64,000 nt of DNA from Ligilactobacillus sp900765635. GTDB lineage: Bacteria > Bacillota > Bacilli > Lactobacillales > Lactobacillaceae. The notes beneath the pieces are model-generated. The model did not search any database, was not told the DNA's origin, and saw only the letters and a program-made list of their open reading frames with translations. Positions 51,927 to 60,018 of the stretch are shown here, in pieces. Position numbers and translations under genes: made by a program. The stretch is from contig NZ_CASCJC010000001.1 in the NCBI RefSeq assembly GCF_949152225.1, positions 806,001 through 870,000 on the forward strand, given 5' to 3'. The first letter of the stretch is position 1. Each line of letters opens with the position of its first letter.

Positions 51927-52151
51927 ATGTCAACTGGAATTTGGACTTTGATTGTGATTATTGCTTTAGTTGGTGGTTTTGCAGCCGGATTTTTTGCAGC
52001 ACGTAAGTACATGGAAGATTACTTAAAGAAAAACCCACCATTCAATGAACAAATGTTGAAGCAAATGATGATTCAAATGGGGCAAAAGCCATCTGAAAAG
52101 AAGCTTCATCAAATGATGACAACAATGAAAGCAAACTATGGCAAAAAGTAG
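51927..52151 (+). CDS. YneF family protein (UPF0154)
   Basis: The 74-residue protein has one N-terminal membrane helix (WTLIVIIALVGGFAAGFFAARKYM) and a conserved cytoplasmic tail, KNPPFNEQMLKQMMIQMGQKPSEKKLHQMM, the mark of UPF0154. The function is unknown. GAAAGGAG precedes the ATG. The DUF896/YneF pair follows the Bacillus order. Confidence 0.93.
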   Translation: MSTGIWTLIVIIALVGGFAAGFFAARKYMEDYLKKNPPFNEQMLKQMMIQMGQKPSEKKLHQMMTTMKANYGKK

Positions 52152-52160
52152 TTGCCAAAG

Positions 52161-52192
52161 CGTCCAAGAATCATCTTCTTGGACGTTTTTTA
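52161..52192 (+). terminator. terminator after yneF
   Basis: CGTCCAAGAA (52161-52170) and TTCTTGGACG (52176-52185), then a T run. Confidence 0.9.
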
Positions 52193-52201
52193 ATGCAAAA
52201 T

Positions 52202-52229
52202 AAAAAAAGCAAGAAAAAATCTTGCTTTA
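52202..52229 (-). terminator. terminator of plsC
   Basis: On the minus strand AAAGCAAGA pairs with TCTTGCTTT, followed by further T. It lies directly after the plsC stop. Confidence 0.8.
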
Positions 52230-52231
52230 AT

Positions 52232-52858
52232 TTATTTTTGTTTAGCAGGATCGATGTAAACAAAATTAGGATCGATTTGTTGATCAAGTCTGTGGAAGGC
52301 TTCTTCCATTTGAGCGATGACTTCTTGTTGAACTTCATCACTTGATTTAGTTGTCTTTGCAATTGTGATAGGGTCACCAAATGCCAAGGTAGTCTTTTTA
52401 CGCGACAATAGACCTTTAAACGTCAAAGGTCCTTGATAAACGACAGGAACGATAGGTACCTTAGCCATTTTGGCAATTAAGACAACGCCACCTTTCATTT
52501 GCTGGGAGTGTCTAGTTCCAGAAGGAAACATGATTAAAGAAATATCACGCTTCTTAAGCCATTTAACAGGGGTTTTGATAACAGATGGCCCCGGTTTTTT
52601 ACGATCAACTGGAAAGGCATTTGCATGAACTAGGATATAGCGTAAGATAGGATTTTTAAAAAGTTCTTCTTTAGCCATAAAGCAAAATTTTTTAGGTGCT
52701 GCTCCTAAGGCAAAATAAATCGGATCAAACCATGTACGATGAGGCCCGACTAGGATATAATTTCCTTGAGGTAATTTTTCTTTATTTAAGATACGTGGTT
52801 TACCATTAATTAAGTAAACGAACACGCGTGCAACTGCACGAATAAATGTATAAAACAT
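52232..52858 (-). CDS. plsC: 1-acylglycerol-3-phosphate acyltransferase
   Basis: The 208-residue acyltransferase makes phosphatidic acid from lyso-PA at the membrane. The catalytic HxxxxD is in VGPHRTWFDPIYF (about 38-50). The next block is FCFMAKEELFKNPILRYIL. The third block reads MFPSGTRHSQQMKGG where many PlsC proteins have FPEGTRS; Ser replaces Glu, so the motif is slightly atypical. PIVPVVYQGP is the last block. An N-terminal hydrophobic stretch is short. AGGAT lies before the ATG. Confidence 0.9.
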   Translation of the reverse strand: MFYTFIRAVARVFVYLINGKPRILNKEKLPQGNYILVGPHRTWFDPIYFALGAAPKKFCFMAKEELFKNPILRYILVHANAFPVDRKKPGPSVIKTPVKWLKKRDISLIMFPSGTRHSQQMKGGVVLIAKMAKVPIVPVVYQGPLTFKGLLSRKKTTLAFGDPITIAKTTKSSDEVQQEVIAQMEEAFHRLDQQIDPNFVYIDPAKQK

Positions 52859-52949
52859 ACGAGTATCCTTTCTAAAACGTATTACAGTCTAAGTATGCCT
52901 AATTTGAAGGAAACTTGCAAGTAGCAAACTAAGAAAAGTAGGAAATAAA

Positions 52950-53702
52950 ATGCAACAAAATTTAATTTTACCAGGTGAACGCATCGATGAATTATATGCC
53001 AATCAAGTCAAAATTATTCAAAGTCCAGAAGTCTTTTCTTTTTCTTTAGACGCTGTTTTGTTGGCTTACTTTGCACAACCAATCAAAAAAGCACAGGGAC
53101 AAGTTGTCGATTTGTGTGCAGGAAATGGAGCTGTTGGACTATTTTTGAGTACAAAAACAAATGCTCATATTAAGATGATTGAGATTCAACCACGCTTAGC
53201 ACAGATGGCACAAAGAAGTGTACTTTTAAATGAGCTTAGTACACAAATTGAAGTCTTGAATTTTGATTTAAATGATGCTTATCAATATTTAAAAAAAGAC
53301 AGTATTGATACAGTTACGTGTAATCCGCCATATTTTGAAAATTTACCGGATAGCAAAAAGAATCCTAATGAACATTTGGCCTTGGCACGTCATGAAATTA
53401 CGGTAACGTTAGCACAAGTAATCGAAAAGATGAGCGGTTTGCTTAAGATGGGAGGTAAATGTTATTTGGTCCACCGTCCGCAACGTTTATTAGAAATTTT
53501 AGATGAGATGCGCAAACAACGCTTAGCTCCTAAAAAGATTCAATTAGTTTATCCTAAAGCTAATAAAGAAGCTAATATGGTGTTAATCGAAGCTATCAAA
53601 GATGGTAGACCAGGAGGTGTTCGCTTCTTAGAACCATTAATCGTTTACGAGCAAAACGATGAGTATACGGCTATGGTAAAGGAAATTTTATATGGAAACT
53701 AA
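52950..53702 (+). CDS. TrmN6/YfiC-type tRNA (adenine-N6) methyltransferase
   Basis: The 250-residue class I methyltransferase has SAM motif VVDLCAGNGAVGLFLS (about 51-66), the acidic IKMIEIQ and the catalytic NPPY motif in TVTCNPPYFEN (about 125-135), typical of N6-adenine methylation. Bacterial homologues (TrmN6, YabB) methylate A37 of tRNA-Val. The gene runs into the next by 11 bp, giving YabB-YazA gene order as in Bacillus. AAGTAGGAA lies before the ATG. Confidence 0.9.
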   Translation: MQQNLILPGERIDELYANQVKIIQSPEVFSFSLDAVLLAYFAQPIKKAQGQVVDLCAGNGAVGLFLSTKTNAHIKMIEIQPRLAQMAQRSVLLNELSTQIEVLNFDLNDAYQYLKKDSIDTVTCNPPYFENLPDSKKNPNEHLALARHEITVTLAQVIEKMSGLLKMGGKCYLVHRPQRLLEILDEMRKQRLAPKKIQLVYPKANKEANMVLIEAIKDGRPGGVRFLEPLIVYEQNDEYTAMVKEILYGN

Positions 53703-53970
53703 AAAATATTATGTTTATGTTTTGTGTTGTAGCGATCAAACACTTTATACCGGGTTTACGACTGATGTGACTAAGCGCTTAGCGGTACACAATGCGGGTA
53801 AAGGAGCTAAGTATACTAAAACTAGACGCCCATTACATTTATTATATTTTGAAGAATTTGTTGATAAATCACAAGCCTTAAAAGCCGAATATGCCTTTAA
53901 ACGGTTAACACGAATACAAAAAGTGGCTTATTTAAGGGATAAAGGGGTTAAATTACCTTTAAAAAAATAA
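53692..53970 (+). CDS. GIY-YIG domain protein (YazA-like)
   Basis: The 92-residue protein is a stand-alone GIY-YIG nuclease domain: KYYVYVLCCSDQTLYTGFTTDVTKRLAVHNAGKGAKYTKTRRP, with the catalytic Arg in TKRL and a Glu in ALKAEYAFKRL. The function is not settled. Overlap with the upstream methyltransferase gene points to coupled translation. Confidence 0.92.
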   Translation: METKKYYVYVLCCSDQTLYTGFTTDVTKRLAVHNAGKGAKYTKTRRPLHLLYFEEFVDKSQALKAEYAFKRLTRIQKVAYLRDKGVKLPLKK

Positions 53971-53975
53971 TAAAG

Positions 53976-53997
53976 AAGCTAAAAACTTAGCTTTTTA
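53976..53997 (+). terminator. terminator after the GIY-YIG gene
   Basis: AAGCTAA (53976-53982) pairs with TTAGCTT (53987-53993), then T. Confidence 0.75.
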
Positions 53998-54082
53998 GGC
54001 TAGTAAGATGGTACAATTGATAATGTATCTTGAATGGATAAATTTACAAGAATCAGTGAAATAAATTGGAGGAATTGTAGAG

Positions 54083-55075
54083 ATGAAATTTATCGCTTTT
54101 AATGTTCGCGATGACGAACGACAATATTTTGAGACTTGGATTAAGGAAAATCAAATCGAAGTTGATTTGTATACAGATGAAATAACCCCAGATAACCTAG
54201 ATTTAGTAAAGGGATATGATGCAGTTATTGCTTTACAGCCTAACGAATATCCAAAAGAGTTTTTCAGTAAGTTTGCTGAATTTGGCGGTAAGGTCTTTTC
54301 AATTCGTAATGTAGGTGTAGATAACATTGATTTAGAGGCAGCAGCTCAAAATAATATCCCGGTTACTAATGTACCCGCTTACTCACCAAATGCAATCGCA
54401 GAGTTTTCAGTAACCTTGTTATTGCAGTTATTACGTAATACTGAAATTTTCGAGAAGCGAATGCAAGCCAATGACTATCGTTGGGCACCATACGTAGGTA
54501 AAGAAATTCACGATTTAACTGTGGGAATCTTAGGAACAGGACGGATTGGACAAGCTGCTATTCAAATTTATAAAGGATTTGGTGCAAAGATTGTGGCCTT
54601 TGATCCTTATCATAACCCTGAATTAGAAAAAGAAGACATCTATGTTGACTCTAAAGAAGAGTTATATGCTAAAGCTGATGTAATTTCTTTACACATGCCA
54701 GCTACTAAACAAGATGAACACATGATTGATCAAGATGCTATTGCTTTGATGAAAGACGGTGTTTATATTATCAATACGGCTCGTGGAAGTTTAATTGATA
54801 CTAAGGCATTGTTAGCAGCTTTGAAGTCAGGTAAAATTGCAGGAGCAGGATTGGATACTTATGAATATGAAAATCCTATTTTTAATCATGATTTACGTGG
54901 CCAAAAAATTGAAGACGAATTGTTTAATGAGTTGGTGTCTTTGGATAACGTCTTGGTAACACCACACGTAGCGTTTTATACACAAACAGCCGTTAAAAAT
55001 ATGGTAACTGTTGCTTTAGATAGTGCTAAATCAGTGATTGAAACCGGTAGTGCGGCTACTTTAGTAAAAAAATAA
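54083..55075 (+). CDS. D-2-hydroxyacid dehydrogenase (D-lactate dehydrogenase type)
   Basis: The 330-residue enzyme has a Rossmann domain with GILGTGRIGQAAIQI (about 149-163) and the NAD-site Asp after AFDPY. The catalytic triad is seen as Arg in NTARGSLIDTKAL (about 235), Glu in DTYEYENPIF (about 262) and His in VTPHVAFYTQTAV (about 296). The N-terminus (SIRNVGVDNIDL, NVPAYSPNAIAEF) resembles D-lactate dehydrogenase of lactobacilli. It would reduce pyruvate to D-lactate; D-2-hydroxyisocaproate dehydrogenase is the main alternative. GGAGG precedes the ATG. It is a single-gene transcript. Confidence 0.87.
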   Translation: MKFIAFNVRDDERQYFETWIKENQIEVDLYTDEITPDNLDLVKGYDAVIALQPNEYPKEFFSKFAEFGGKVFSIRNVGVDNIDLEAAAQNNIPVTNVPAYSPNAIAEFSVTLLLQLLRNTEIFEKRMQANDYRWAPYVGKEIHDLTVGILGTGRIGQAAIQIYKGFGAKIVAFDPYHNPELEKEDIYVDSKEELYAKADVISLHMPATKQDEHMIDQDAIALMKDGVYIINTARGSLIDTKALLAALKSGKIAGAGLDTYEYENPIFNHDLRGQKIEDELFNELVSLDNVLVTPHVAFYTQTAVKNMVTVALDSAKSVIETGSAATLVKK

Positions 55076-55082
55076 TAGATTT

Positions 55083-55115
55083 AAAAATAGTTTCCAAGTT
55101 GGGAAACTATTTTTC
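55083..55115 (+). terminator. terminator of the D-2-hydroxyacid dehydrogenase gene
   Basis: AAAAATAGTTTCC (55083-55095) pairs with GGAAACTATTTTT (55102-55114). Confidence 0.92.
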
Positions 55116-55139
55116 TTTGGAAAATTTTAATGCTAGCCG

Positions 55140-55168
55140 TTGCAATCAAAGCTAGATTAAAGTATAAT
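55140..55168 (+). promoter_or_regulatory. promoter of rpsB-tsf
   Basis: TTGCAA (55140-55145), a 17-bp spacer and a perfect TATAAT (55163-55168). Confidence 0.82.
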
Positions 55169-55175
55169 ATTAAAG

Positions 55176-55300
55176 GCACTGTTATGTGCCAATTCACACC
55201 TTATGCGATAGACGAATGGGTGCTTATCTTAGATGAGTTGTTTGTCAATTGAACATAGGGGAGGAAAATCAAAAACTATATTATTCGGAGGTAAATTGTA
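55176..55300 (+). promoter_or_regulatory. rpsB leader, candidate S2 autoregulatory RNA
   Basis: A 125-nt untranslated leader between promoter and rpsB has short complementary segments (GGCAC..GTGCC near 55175-55190; ACCTTATGCGATAGACGAATGGGT). Feedback by S2 through such leaders is known in several bacterial groups. Here it is inferred from length and position. Confidence 0.45.
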
Positions 55301-56098
55301 ATGGCAGTTATTACCATGAAACAATTACTTGAAGCTGGTGTACATTTTGGTCACCAAACACGTCGTTGGAACCCTAAGATGAAGAAATATATCTTCACAG
55401 AACGTAACGGTATCTACATTATCGACTTACAAAAGACTGTTAAGTTGATTGATGATGCATATGACTTCATGAAAGATGCCGCTGCAGATAACGGGGTTGT
55501 TTTATTTGTTGGTACAAAGAAACAAGCTCAAGATGCAGTTGCTGAAGAAGCAAAGCGCGCTGGTCAATACTTTGTAAACCATCGTTGGTTGGGTGGTACT
55601 TTAACAAACTGGAACACAATCCAAAAACGTATCAAGCGTTTGAAAGAAATCAAGGCAATGCAAGAAGATGGCACATTTGAACGTCTTCCTAAAAAAGAAG
55701 TGGCTTTATTATTGAAGCAATTAGAACGTCTTGAAAAATTCCTTGGCGGTATCGAAGACATGCCTCGCATTCCTGATGTATTGTTCATCGTAGACCCACG
55801 CAAGGAACGTATCGCAGTTAAGGAAGCTCAAAAGTTAAACATTCCTATCGTTGCTATGGTTGATACAAACGCTGACCCAGATGAAATCGACGTTAAGATT
55901 CCATCTAATGATGATGCAATTCGTGCCGTACGTTTGATTACAGCTAAGATGGCTGATGCTGTTATCGAAGCAAACCAAGGTGAAGAAAATGCACCTGTAA
56001 CAGAAGAATCATTCGGCGCAGGTAACGAAGAAGTTGAATCAATCGAAGACATCGTTGAAGCCGTTGAAGGCAAAAACGATAGCGTAGATGCTGAATAG
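55301..56098 (+). CDS. rpsB: 30S ribosomal protein S2
   Basis: S2 (265 residues) has the core MKQLLEAGVHFGHQTRRWNPKMKKYIF, FVNHRWLGGTLTNWNTIQKRI, DVLFIVDPRKERIAVKEA and PIVAMVDTNADPDEIDVKIPSNDDAIRA. The C-terminal roughly 40 residues are an acidic tail, as in several lactobacilli. ATTCGGAGG lies before the ATG. tsf follows after a hairpin. Confidence 0.97.
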   Translation: MAVITMKQLLEAGVHFGHQTRRWNPKMKKYIFTERNGIYIIDLQKTVKLIDDAYDFMKDAAADNGVVLFVGTKKQAQDAVAEEAKRAGQYFVNHRWLGGTLTNWNTIQKRIKRLKEIKAMQEDGTFERLPKKEVALLLKQLERLEKFLGGIEDMPRIPDVLFIVDPRKERIAVKEAQKLNIPIVAMVDTNADPDEIDVKIPSNDDAIRAVRLITAKMADAVIEANQGEENAPVTEESFGAGNEEVESIEDIVEAVEGKNDSVDAE

Positions 56099-56110
56099 TT
56101 AATAAACTTA

Positions 56111-56162
56111 GGCTGTCTTAGATATTAGGCAATTGGGCCTTGCGTCTTAGACAGCCTTTTTT
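56111..56162 (+). terminator. hairpin between rpsB and tsf (partial terminator)
   Basis: GGCTGTCT (56111-56118) pairs with AGACAGCC (56149-56156), followed by TTTTTT. It lies inside the rpsB-tsf operon and may reduce tsf transcription. Confidence 0.72.
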
Positions 56163-56193
56163 AAAAAATAAATTCAAGGGAGGCCATTAAACT

Positions 56194-57072
56194 ATGGCAA
56201 AAATTACTGCTGCTCAAGTAAAAGAATTACGTGATAAGACAGGCGTTGGTATGATGGACGCTAAGAAAGCTTTAGTTGCTGTTGACGGTGACATGGATAA
56301 AGCTATCGATTTCTTACGCGAAAAAGGTATCGCTAAAGCTGCTAAAAAAAGCGATCGTATCGCTGCTGAAGGTTTAGCAAATGTTGCTGTTGCTGGTAAC
56401 TTTGCAGCTATTGTTGAAGTTAACGCTGAAACAGACTTCGTTGCACAAAATGATCAATTTAAGGAACTCGTAAAGCATGTTGCTGAACTTATTGTTGCTA
56501 ATAAACCAGCAGACGTTGAAGCTGCATTAGCAATGCCAACTCAAGGTGGTACTTTAAACGATGAAATCATCGAAGCAACTCAAGTTATCGGTGAAAAGAT
56601 TACTTTCCGTCGTTTTGAATTAGTAGAAAAGACAGATTCTCAAAACTTTGGTGCATACTTGCACATGGGTGGCAAGATTGCTGCTTTAGTTGTAACAGAA
56701 GGTGCTGATGAAGCAACTGCAAAAGATGTTGCAATGCATGTTGCTGCTATCAATCCTAAGTATGTAAACCGCGATCAAGTTCCTGCTGAAGAAGTAGAAC
56801 ATGAAAAAGCTGTTTTAACAGAAGAAGCAAAGAACGAAGGTAAGCCAGAAAATATTATCGAAAAAATGGTTGAAGGTCGTTTGAACAAATTCTTTGCAGA
56901 AATCACTTTGGATGCACAAGCATTTGTTAAAGATCCAGATCAAACAGTTGCTAAGTATGTAGCTTCCAAGAATGGTTCTGTTATTTCCTTCATCCGTTAT
57001 GAAGTAGGCGAAGGTATCGAAAAGAAAGAAGATAATTTCGTAGAAGAAGTTATGAGCCAAGTTAGAGGTTAA
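56194..57072 (+). CDS. tsf: translation elongation factor Ts
   Basis: EF-Ts (292 residues) is the nucleotide exchange factor of EF-Tu. The N-terminal UBA-like domain ITAAQVKELRDKTGVGMMDAKKAL, the VEVNAETDFVAQNDQFKEL core (about 74-92) and HVAAINPKYVNRDQVP are conserved. GGGAGG precedes the ATG. It is usually cotranscribed with rpsB. Confidence 0.97.
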   Translation: MAKITAAQVKELRDKTGVGMMDAKKALVAVDGDMDKAIDFLREKGIAKAAKKSDRIAAEGLANVAVAGNFAAIVEVNAETDFVAQNDQFKELVKHVAELIVANKPADVEAALAMPTQGGTLNDEIIEATQVIGEKITFRRFELVEKTDSQNFGAYLHMGGKIAALVVTEGADEATAKDVAMHVAAINPKYVNRDQVPAEEVEHEKAVLTEEAKNEGKPENIIEKMVEGRLNKFFAEITLDAQAFVKDPDQTVAKYVASKNGSVISFIRYEVGEGIEKKEDNFVEEVMSQVRG

Positions 57073-57081
57073 TAACAAATA

Positions 57082-57120
57082 AAGCTCCAACAATCGTTAT
57101 TGGTTGTTGGGGCTTTTTTG
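57082..57120 (+). terminator. terminator after tsf
   Basis: AGCTCCAACAA pairs with TTGTTGGGGCT, then six T. Confidence 0.88.
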
Positions 57121-57156
57121 GTGTGAGGAAAAAGACGGATACTTATAATTGCTAAA

Positions 57157-57196
57157 AAGACCTGGCCAACCATATGAGATTGACCAGGTCTTTTGG
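57157..57196. terminator. terminator of mntH
   Basis: AAGACCTGG pairs with CCAGGTCTT, with a T run on the minus strand. The hairpin is directly behind the mntH stop. Confidence 0.85.
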
Positions 57197-57197
57197 C

Positions 57198-58772
57198 TTA
57201 TTTTTTATCTTGTTGGGCTAGCTGTTGAGCATAACGTTTATTGCCTCGATAGAGCTCTACTATTGTCCAAATTAATAGCAAGATAATAGCAACAATTAAA
57301 ACATATGCAATGTTATGTGCTAAAGTTAATTCACTAGCTGTAGGATTGTCGCCAAAGAACCCAGCAATTGAATCAGGAAGATTACGCAAGTTGAGGTAGG
57401 TCAAAGCGATAACAGAGATCCAACCTAAAATTTTAACCCATACAGGATTTTTAAATCGTTTACCCATTTCAACTTCATTACTTGTCATAATTAACAACGG
57501 TAGCATACAAAATGGTAAAGCAAAGGCTAAAAAGACTTGCGAATTGTTCATTAAATTATTTAAAGCTTCATGTTCTTTAACAGTACTTTGACCAGAAGAT
57601 AAAACGACACAAATTAAAACAGGAATAACTGATAAAAGACGAGTTAATAAACGACGTGCCCACATTGGCATTCGCATGTGAATGAATCCTTCCATGATAA
57701 CTTGTCCTGTTAACGTACCGGTAATAGTAGAATTTTGACCAGAGGCAAGTAAAGCAATCGCAAACAAAGTTGATAAAATGCCTGATTTGGCAACGCTGAT
57801 TAAAACACCATTACTTAAAGTTGAAGTATCGGACAATGCTTCATATAATCCGAAAAATGAAGGATCTTTAACGGCCCCGCTTTTGAAAACTGCAACCCCC
57901 ATGATAAGCAACAAGCAGTTAACAATAAAAGCAGCAGTTAATTGGATGTTTGAATCCCATGTAGTGAAACGAACAGCAGAAGCAACATCGTCTTCATTAT
58001 CATGGTTAATTTTACGTGTTTGCGAAACTGCAGAATGTAGATATAGGTTATGTGGCATAACAGTTGCTCCGATAATTCCTAAAGCACCAGAAATAGGTGT
58101 CATACCACGGATTTCTGGTGAAGATGAAAAGGTATCTGCGGTAGGAATAAAGCCTTTAAAGACAGCACCCCAATCAGGATTTGAGAGTGCAACTTGATAA
58201 ATAAAGACAAATAAGATTACTAAAATTAAAGCTACAACTAAAGCTTCGATTTTTCTAAAGCCAACTTTAGTTAATAATAAGAGAATAAAAACATCTAAAA
58301 CAGTAATAAAGACAGCATAAACAAGTGGAATATCAAATAATAAATATAGTGCGATAGCCGCCCCGATAACCTCAGCGATATCTGTAGCCATAATTGCCAA
58401 TTCAGTCATAATCCATAATAAGATTCCAAGTGCTTTACCAGTACGTGCCCGAATGGCTTGGGCTAAATCCATCTGGGTCACAATTCCAAGTTTGGCTGCC
58501 ATGTATTGTAAAAGCATCGCAATCAAACTTGATATTAAGATCACAGACATTAGCAAGTATTGAAAATTTTGTCCCCCAGTAATTGAAGTTGACCAGTTAC
58601 CAGGATCCATGTAACCCACAGCTACTAGAGCGCCTGGTCCGGAGTAAGCAAATAAAGTTTTCCAAAAGCCTTTACCCTTAGGAACTTCGACGGTTCCATT
58701 GATTTCTTCTAGCGAGCGCCCGTTGGCATAAGAAATCATTTTATGTTTATTGTGTTTTTGTGCAGTACTCAC
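57198..58772 (-). CDS. mntH: Nramp-family Mn2+/divalent metal transporter MntH
   Basis: MntH (524 residues) is a proton-coupled metal importer with about 11 membrane helices. The metal-binding DPGN motif is in GYMDPGNWSTSITGG (about 55-69), and the second site MPHNLYLHS (about 239) carries the His. The N-terminal cytoplasmic tail of about 35 residues is longer than in E. coli MntH. The GTG start at 58772 has AAAGGTGG upstream. A dyad TTAGGTATACCTTA lies 73 bp upstream, suitable for a DtxR/MntR-type Mn repressor. Confidence 0.95.
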   Translation of the reverse strand: MSTAQKHNKHKMISYANGRSLEEINGTVEVPKGKGFWKTLFAYSGPGALVAVGYMDPGNWSTSITGGQNFQYLLMSVILISSLIAMLLQYMAAKLGIVTQMDLAQAIRARTGKALGILLWIMTELAIMATDIAEVIGAAIALYLLFDIPLVYAVFITVLDVFILLLLTKVGFRKIEALVVALILVILFVFIYQVALSNPDWGAVFKGFIPTADTFSSSPEIRGMTPISGALGIIGATVMPHNLYLHSAVSQTRKINHDNEDDVASAVRFTTWDSNIQLTAAFIVNCLLLIMGVAVFKSGAVKDPSFFGLYEALSDTSTLSNGVLISVAKSGILSTLFAIALLASGQNSTITGTLTGQVIMEGFIHMRMPMWARRLLTRLLSVIPVLICVVLSSGQSTVKEHEALNNLMNNSQVFLAFALPFCMLPLLIMTSNEVEMGKRFKNPVWVKILGWISVIALTYLNLRNLPDSIAGFFGDNPTASELTLAHNIAYVLIVAIILLLIWTIVELYRGNKRYAQQLAQQDKK

Positions 58773-58844
58773 AATAAATTTCCACCTTTCTTTTTTCTTT
58801 CCAATAGGTATTGTACACCTTATTAAGCATAATGAAAAGTATTT

Positions 58845-58858
58845 TTAGGTATACCTTA
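58845..58858 (-). promoter_or_regulatory. DtxR/MntR-like metal-responsive operator before mntH
   Basis: TTAGGTATACCTTA has half-sites TTAGG and CCTTA around TATA, resembling TTAGGnnnnCCTAA operators of DtxR-family repressors. TTTTTAGGTATA recurs at 58935-58946 next to the ypbB promoter. The regulator is not in the window. Confidence 0.5.
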
Positions 58859-58977
58859 GAAAATATCTCTTTAAACTAAAAAAATTAATAAAATTGTGAA
58901 ATTTTAGTAGATATTTCTACACAGATTAAAGTTTTTTTTAGGTATAATATAATATAGAAAAGAAAGGAAGGATTTTT

Positions 58978-60018
58978 TTGGATAGTCGTTACTTGTTGTT
59001 ATTTTTTGACCAAAATCAATTACGTCGTCCAAAGACTATTTGGCAGTTATTGACCGCCAAACTAACAACATCAACTTTATATGGTGGTTTACGCTACGAT
59101 TTATTAAGTTATATCAAGACGCCACTTGAGATGAACGCATTGCAATATGAAAAGTCTTTACAAGAATTAATAGCTAAAGGATGGTTAGAAGTAAACGAAG
59201 AACAGTATTTGTTGACTGCTGCAGGATTACAACAAAAGAAACATTTTTTTGCTACACATCCATATCTTTGTTTAACACAACCAGGATTATTTGCACATAT
59301 TGATTTACAATTATGGAATGCACGATTGTTATTAGTTGTTCAGGCTGTTTCGGAATTATGTCATCAAAACGCACATTATTATCCATGCGTTGAAGATGTT
59401 TTTGTTCAAGCTACTATCAAGCGTTGGTTTAAACAAATTGGTAAAGAAAATGCTTGTGCTATTATTAAGGAAAGTCTTAATGAATTTTTAAAAGCACAGG
59501 ATATAAAACAGGCAACAATTTTTAGTGCGCAACTTGTAGGCCATGAATTTAGTGGTTTTACTAAGCAACAAATTGCACAACAATTTCTATTATCACCAGC
59601 AGAAGTGAGTTTTATTTGGTCAGATTTGGCTAGTGGATATGCATACTTTTTACAAACACATTATCCAAAAGCAAAAGTGTTGTTAGATGGTGTTTTCAAA
59701 GTAAACATTTTATCTGCTAGTGCACAAGAAACATTTAATCTATTTAAACAAGGTGTCAGTTTAAATCAAATTGCGCAAATAAAAAAGGTTAAAGTAAGTA
59801 CAGTACAAGAGCATCTATTGAATGCTGCTATTTTAAGTCCGGATTTTGACTTTGATGTTTTTTTAAATAAACAAATACGCCTTTTTTTGATAAAACATCT
59901 AGGTTCTGATATAGATGCTTGGAATTATCAAAAAGTTGCTGAAAAAATTGACTTTTTTAGATTTAGATTGTATGAAATTGAAAAAAGTAAGGAGCGTAAT
60001 GCATATGGGGAAACTTGA
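58978..60018 (+). CDS. YpbB-like helix-turn-helix protein, RecQ partner
   Basis: The 346-residue protein starts at TTG 58978, with AAGGAAGG upstream. It resembles Bacillus YpbB, encoded just before recQ/recS. The C-terminal part (ETFNLFKQGVSLNQIAQIKKVKVSTVQEHLLNAAI, about 245-280) is a helicase-associated HTH (RQC-like wHTH). The middle holds another HTH-like stretch (GFTKQQIAQQFLLSPAEVSFIWSDLA). No ATPase motif is present. It probably supplies the DNA-binding part that the short RecQ downstream lacks. It overlaps recQ by 14 bp. Confidence 0.83.
   Translation: MDSRYLLLFFDQNQLRRPKTIWQLLTAKLTTSTLYGGLRYDLLSYIKTPLEMNALQYEKSLQELIAKGWLEVNEEQYLLTAAGLQQKKHFFATHPYLCLTQPGLFAHIDLQLWNARLLLVVQAVSELCHQNAHYYPCVEDVFVQATIKRWFKQIGKENACAIIKESLNEFLKAQDIKQATIFSAQLVGHEFSGFTKQQIAQQFLLSPAEVSFIWSDLASGYAYFLQTHYPKAKVLLDGVFKVNILSASAQETFNLFKQGVSLNQIAQIKKVKVSTVQEHLLNAAILSPDFDFDVFLNKQIRLFLIKHLGSDIDAWNYQKVAEKIDFFRFRLYEIEKSKERNAYGET

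Noticed and set aside
57778..58197. 139-codon plus-strand frame inside mntH
   Set aside because: It is fully antisense to conserved MntH sequence, lacks a ribosome site and resembles no family.
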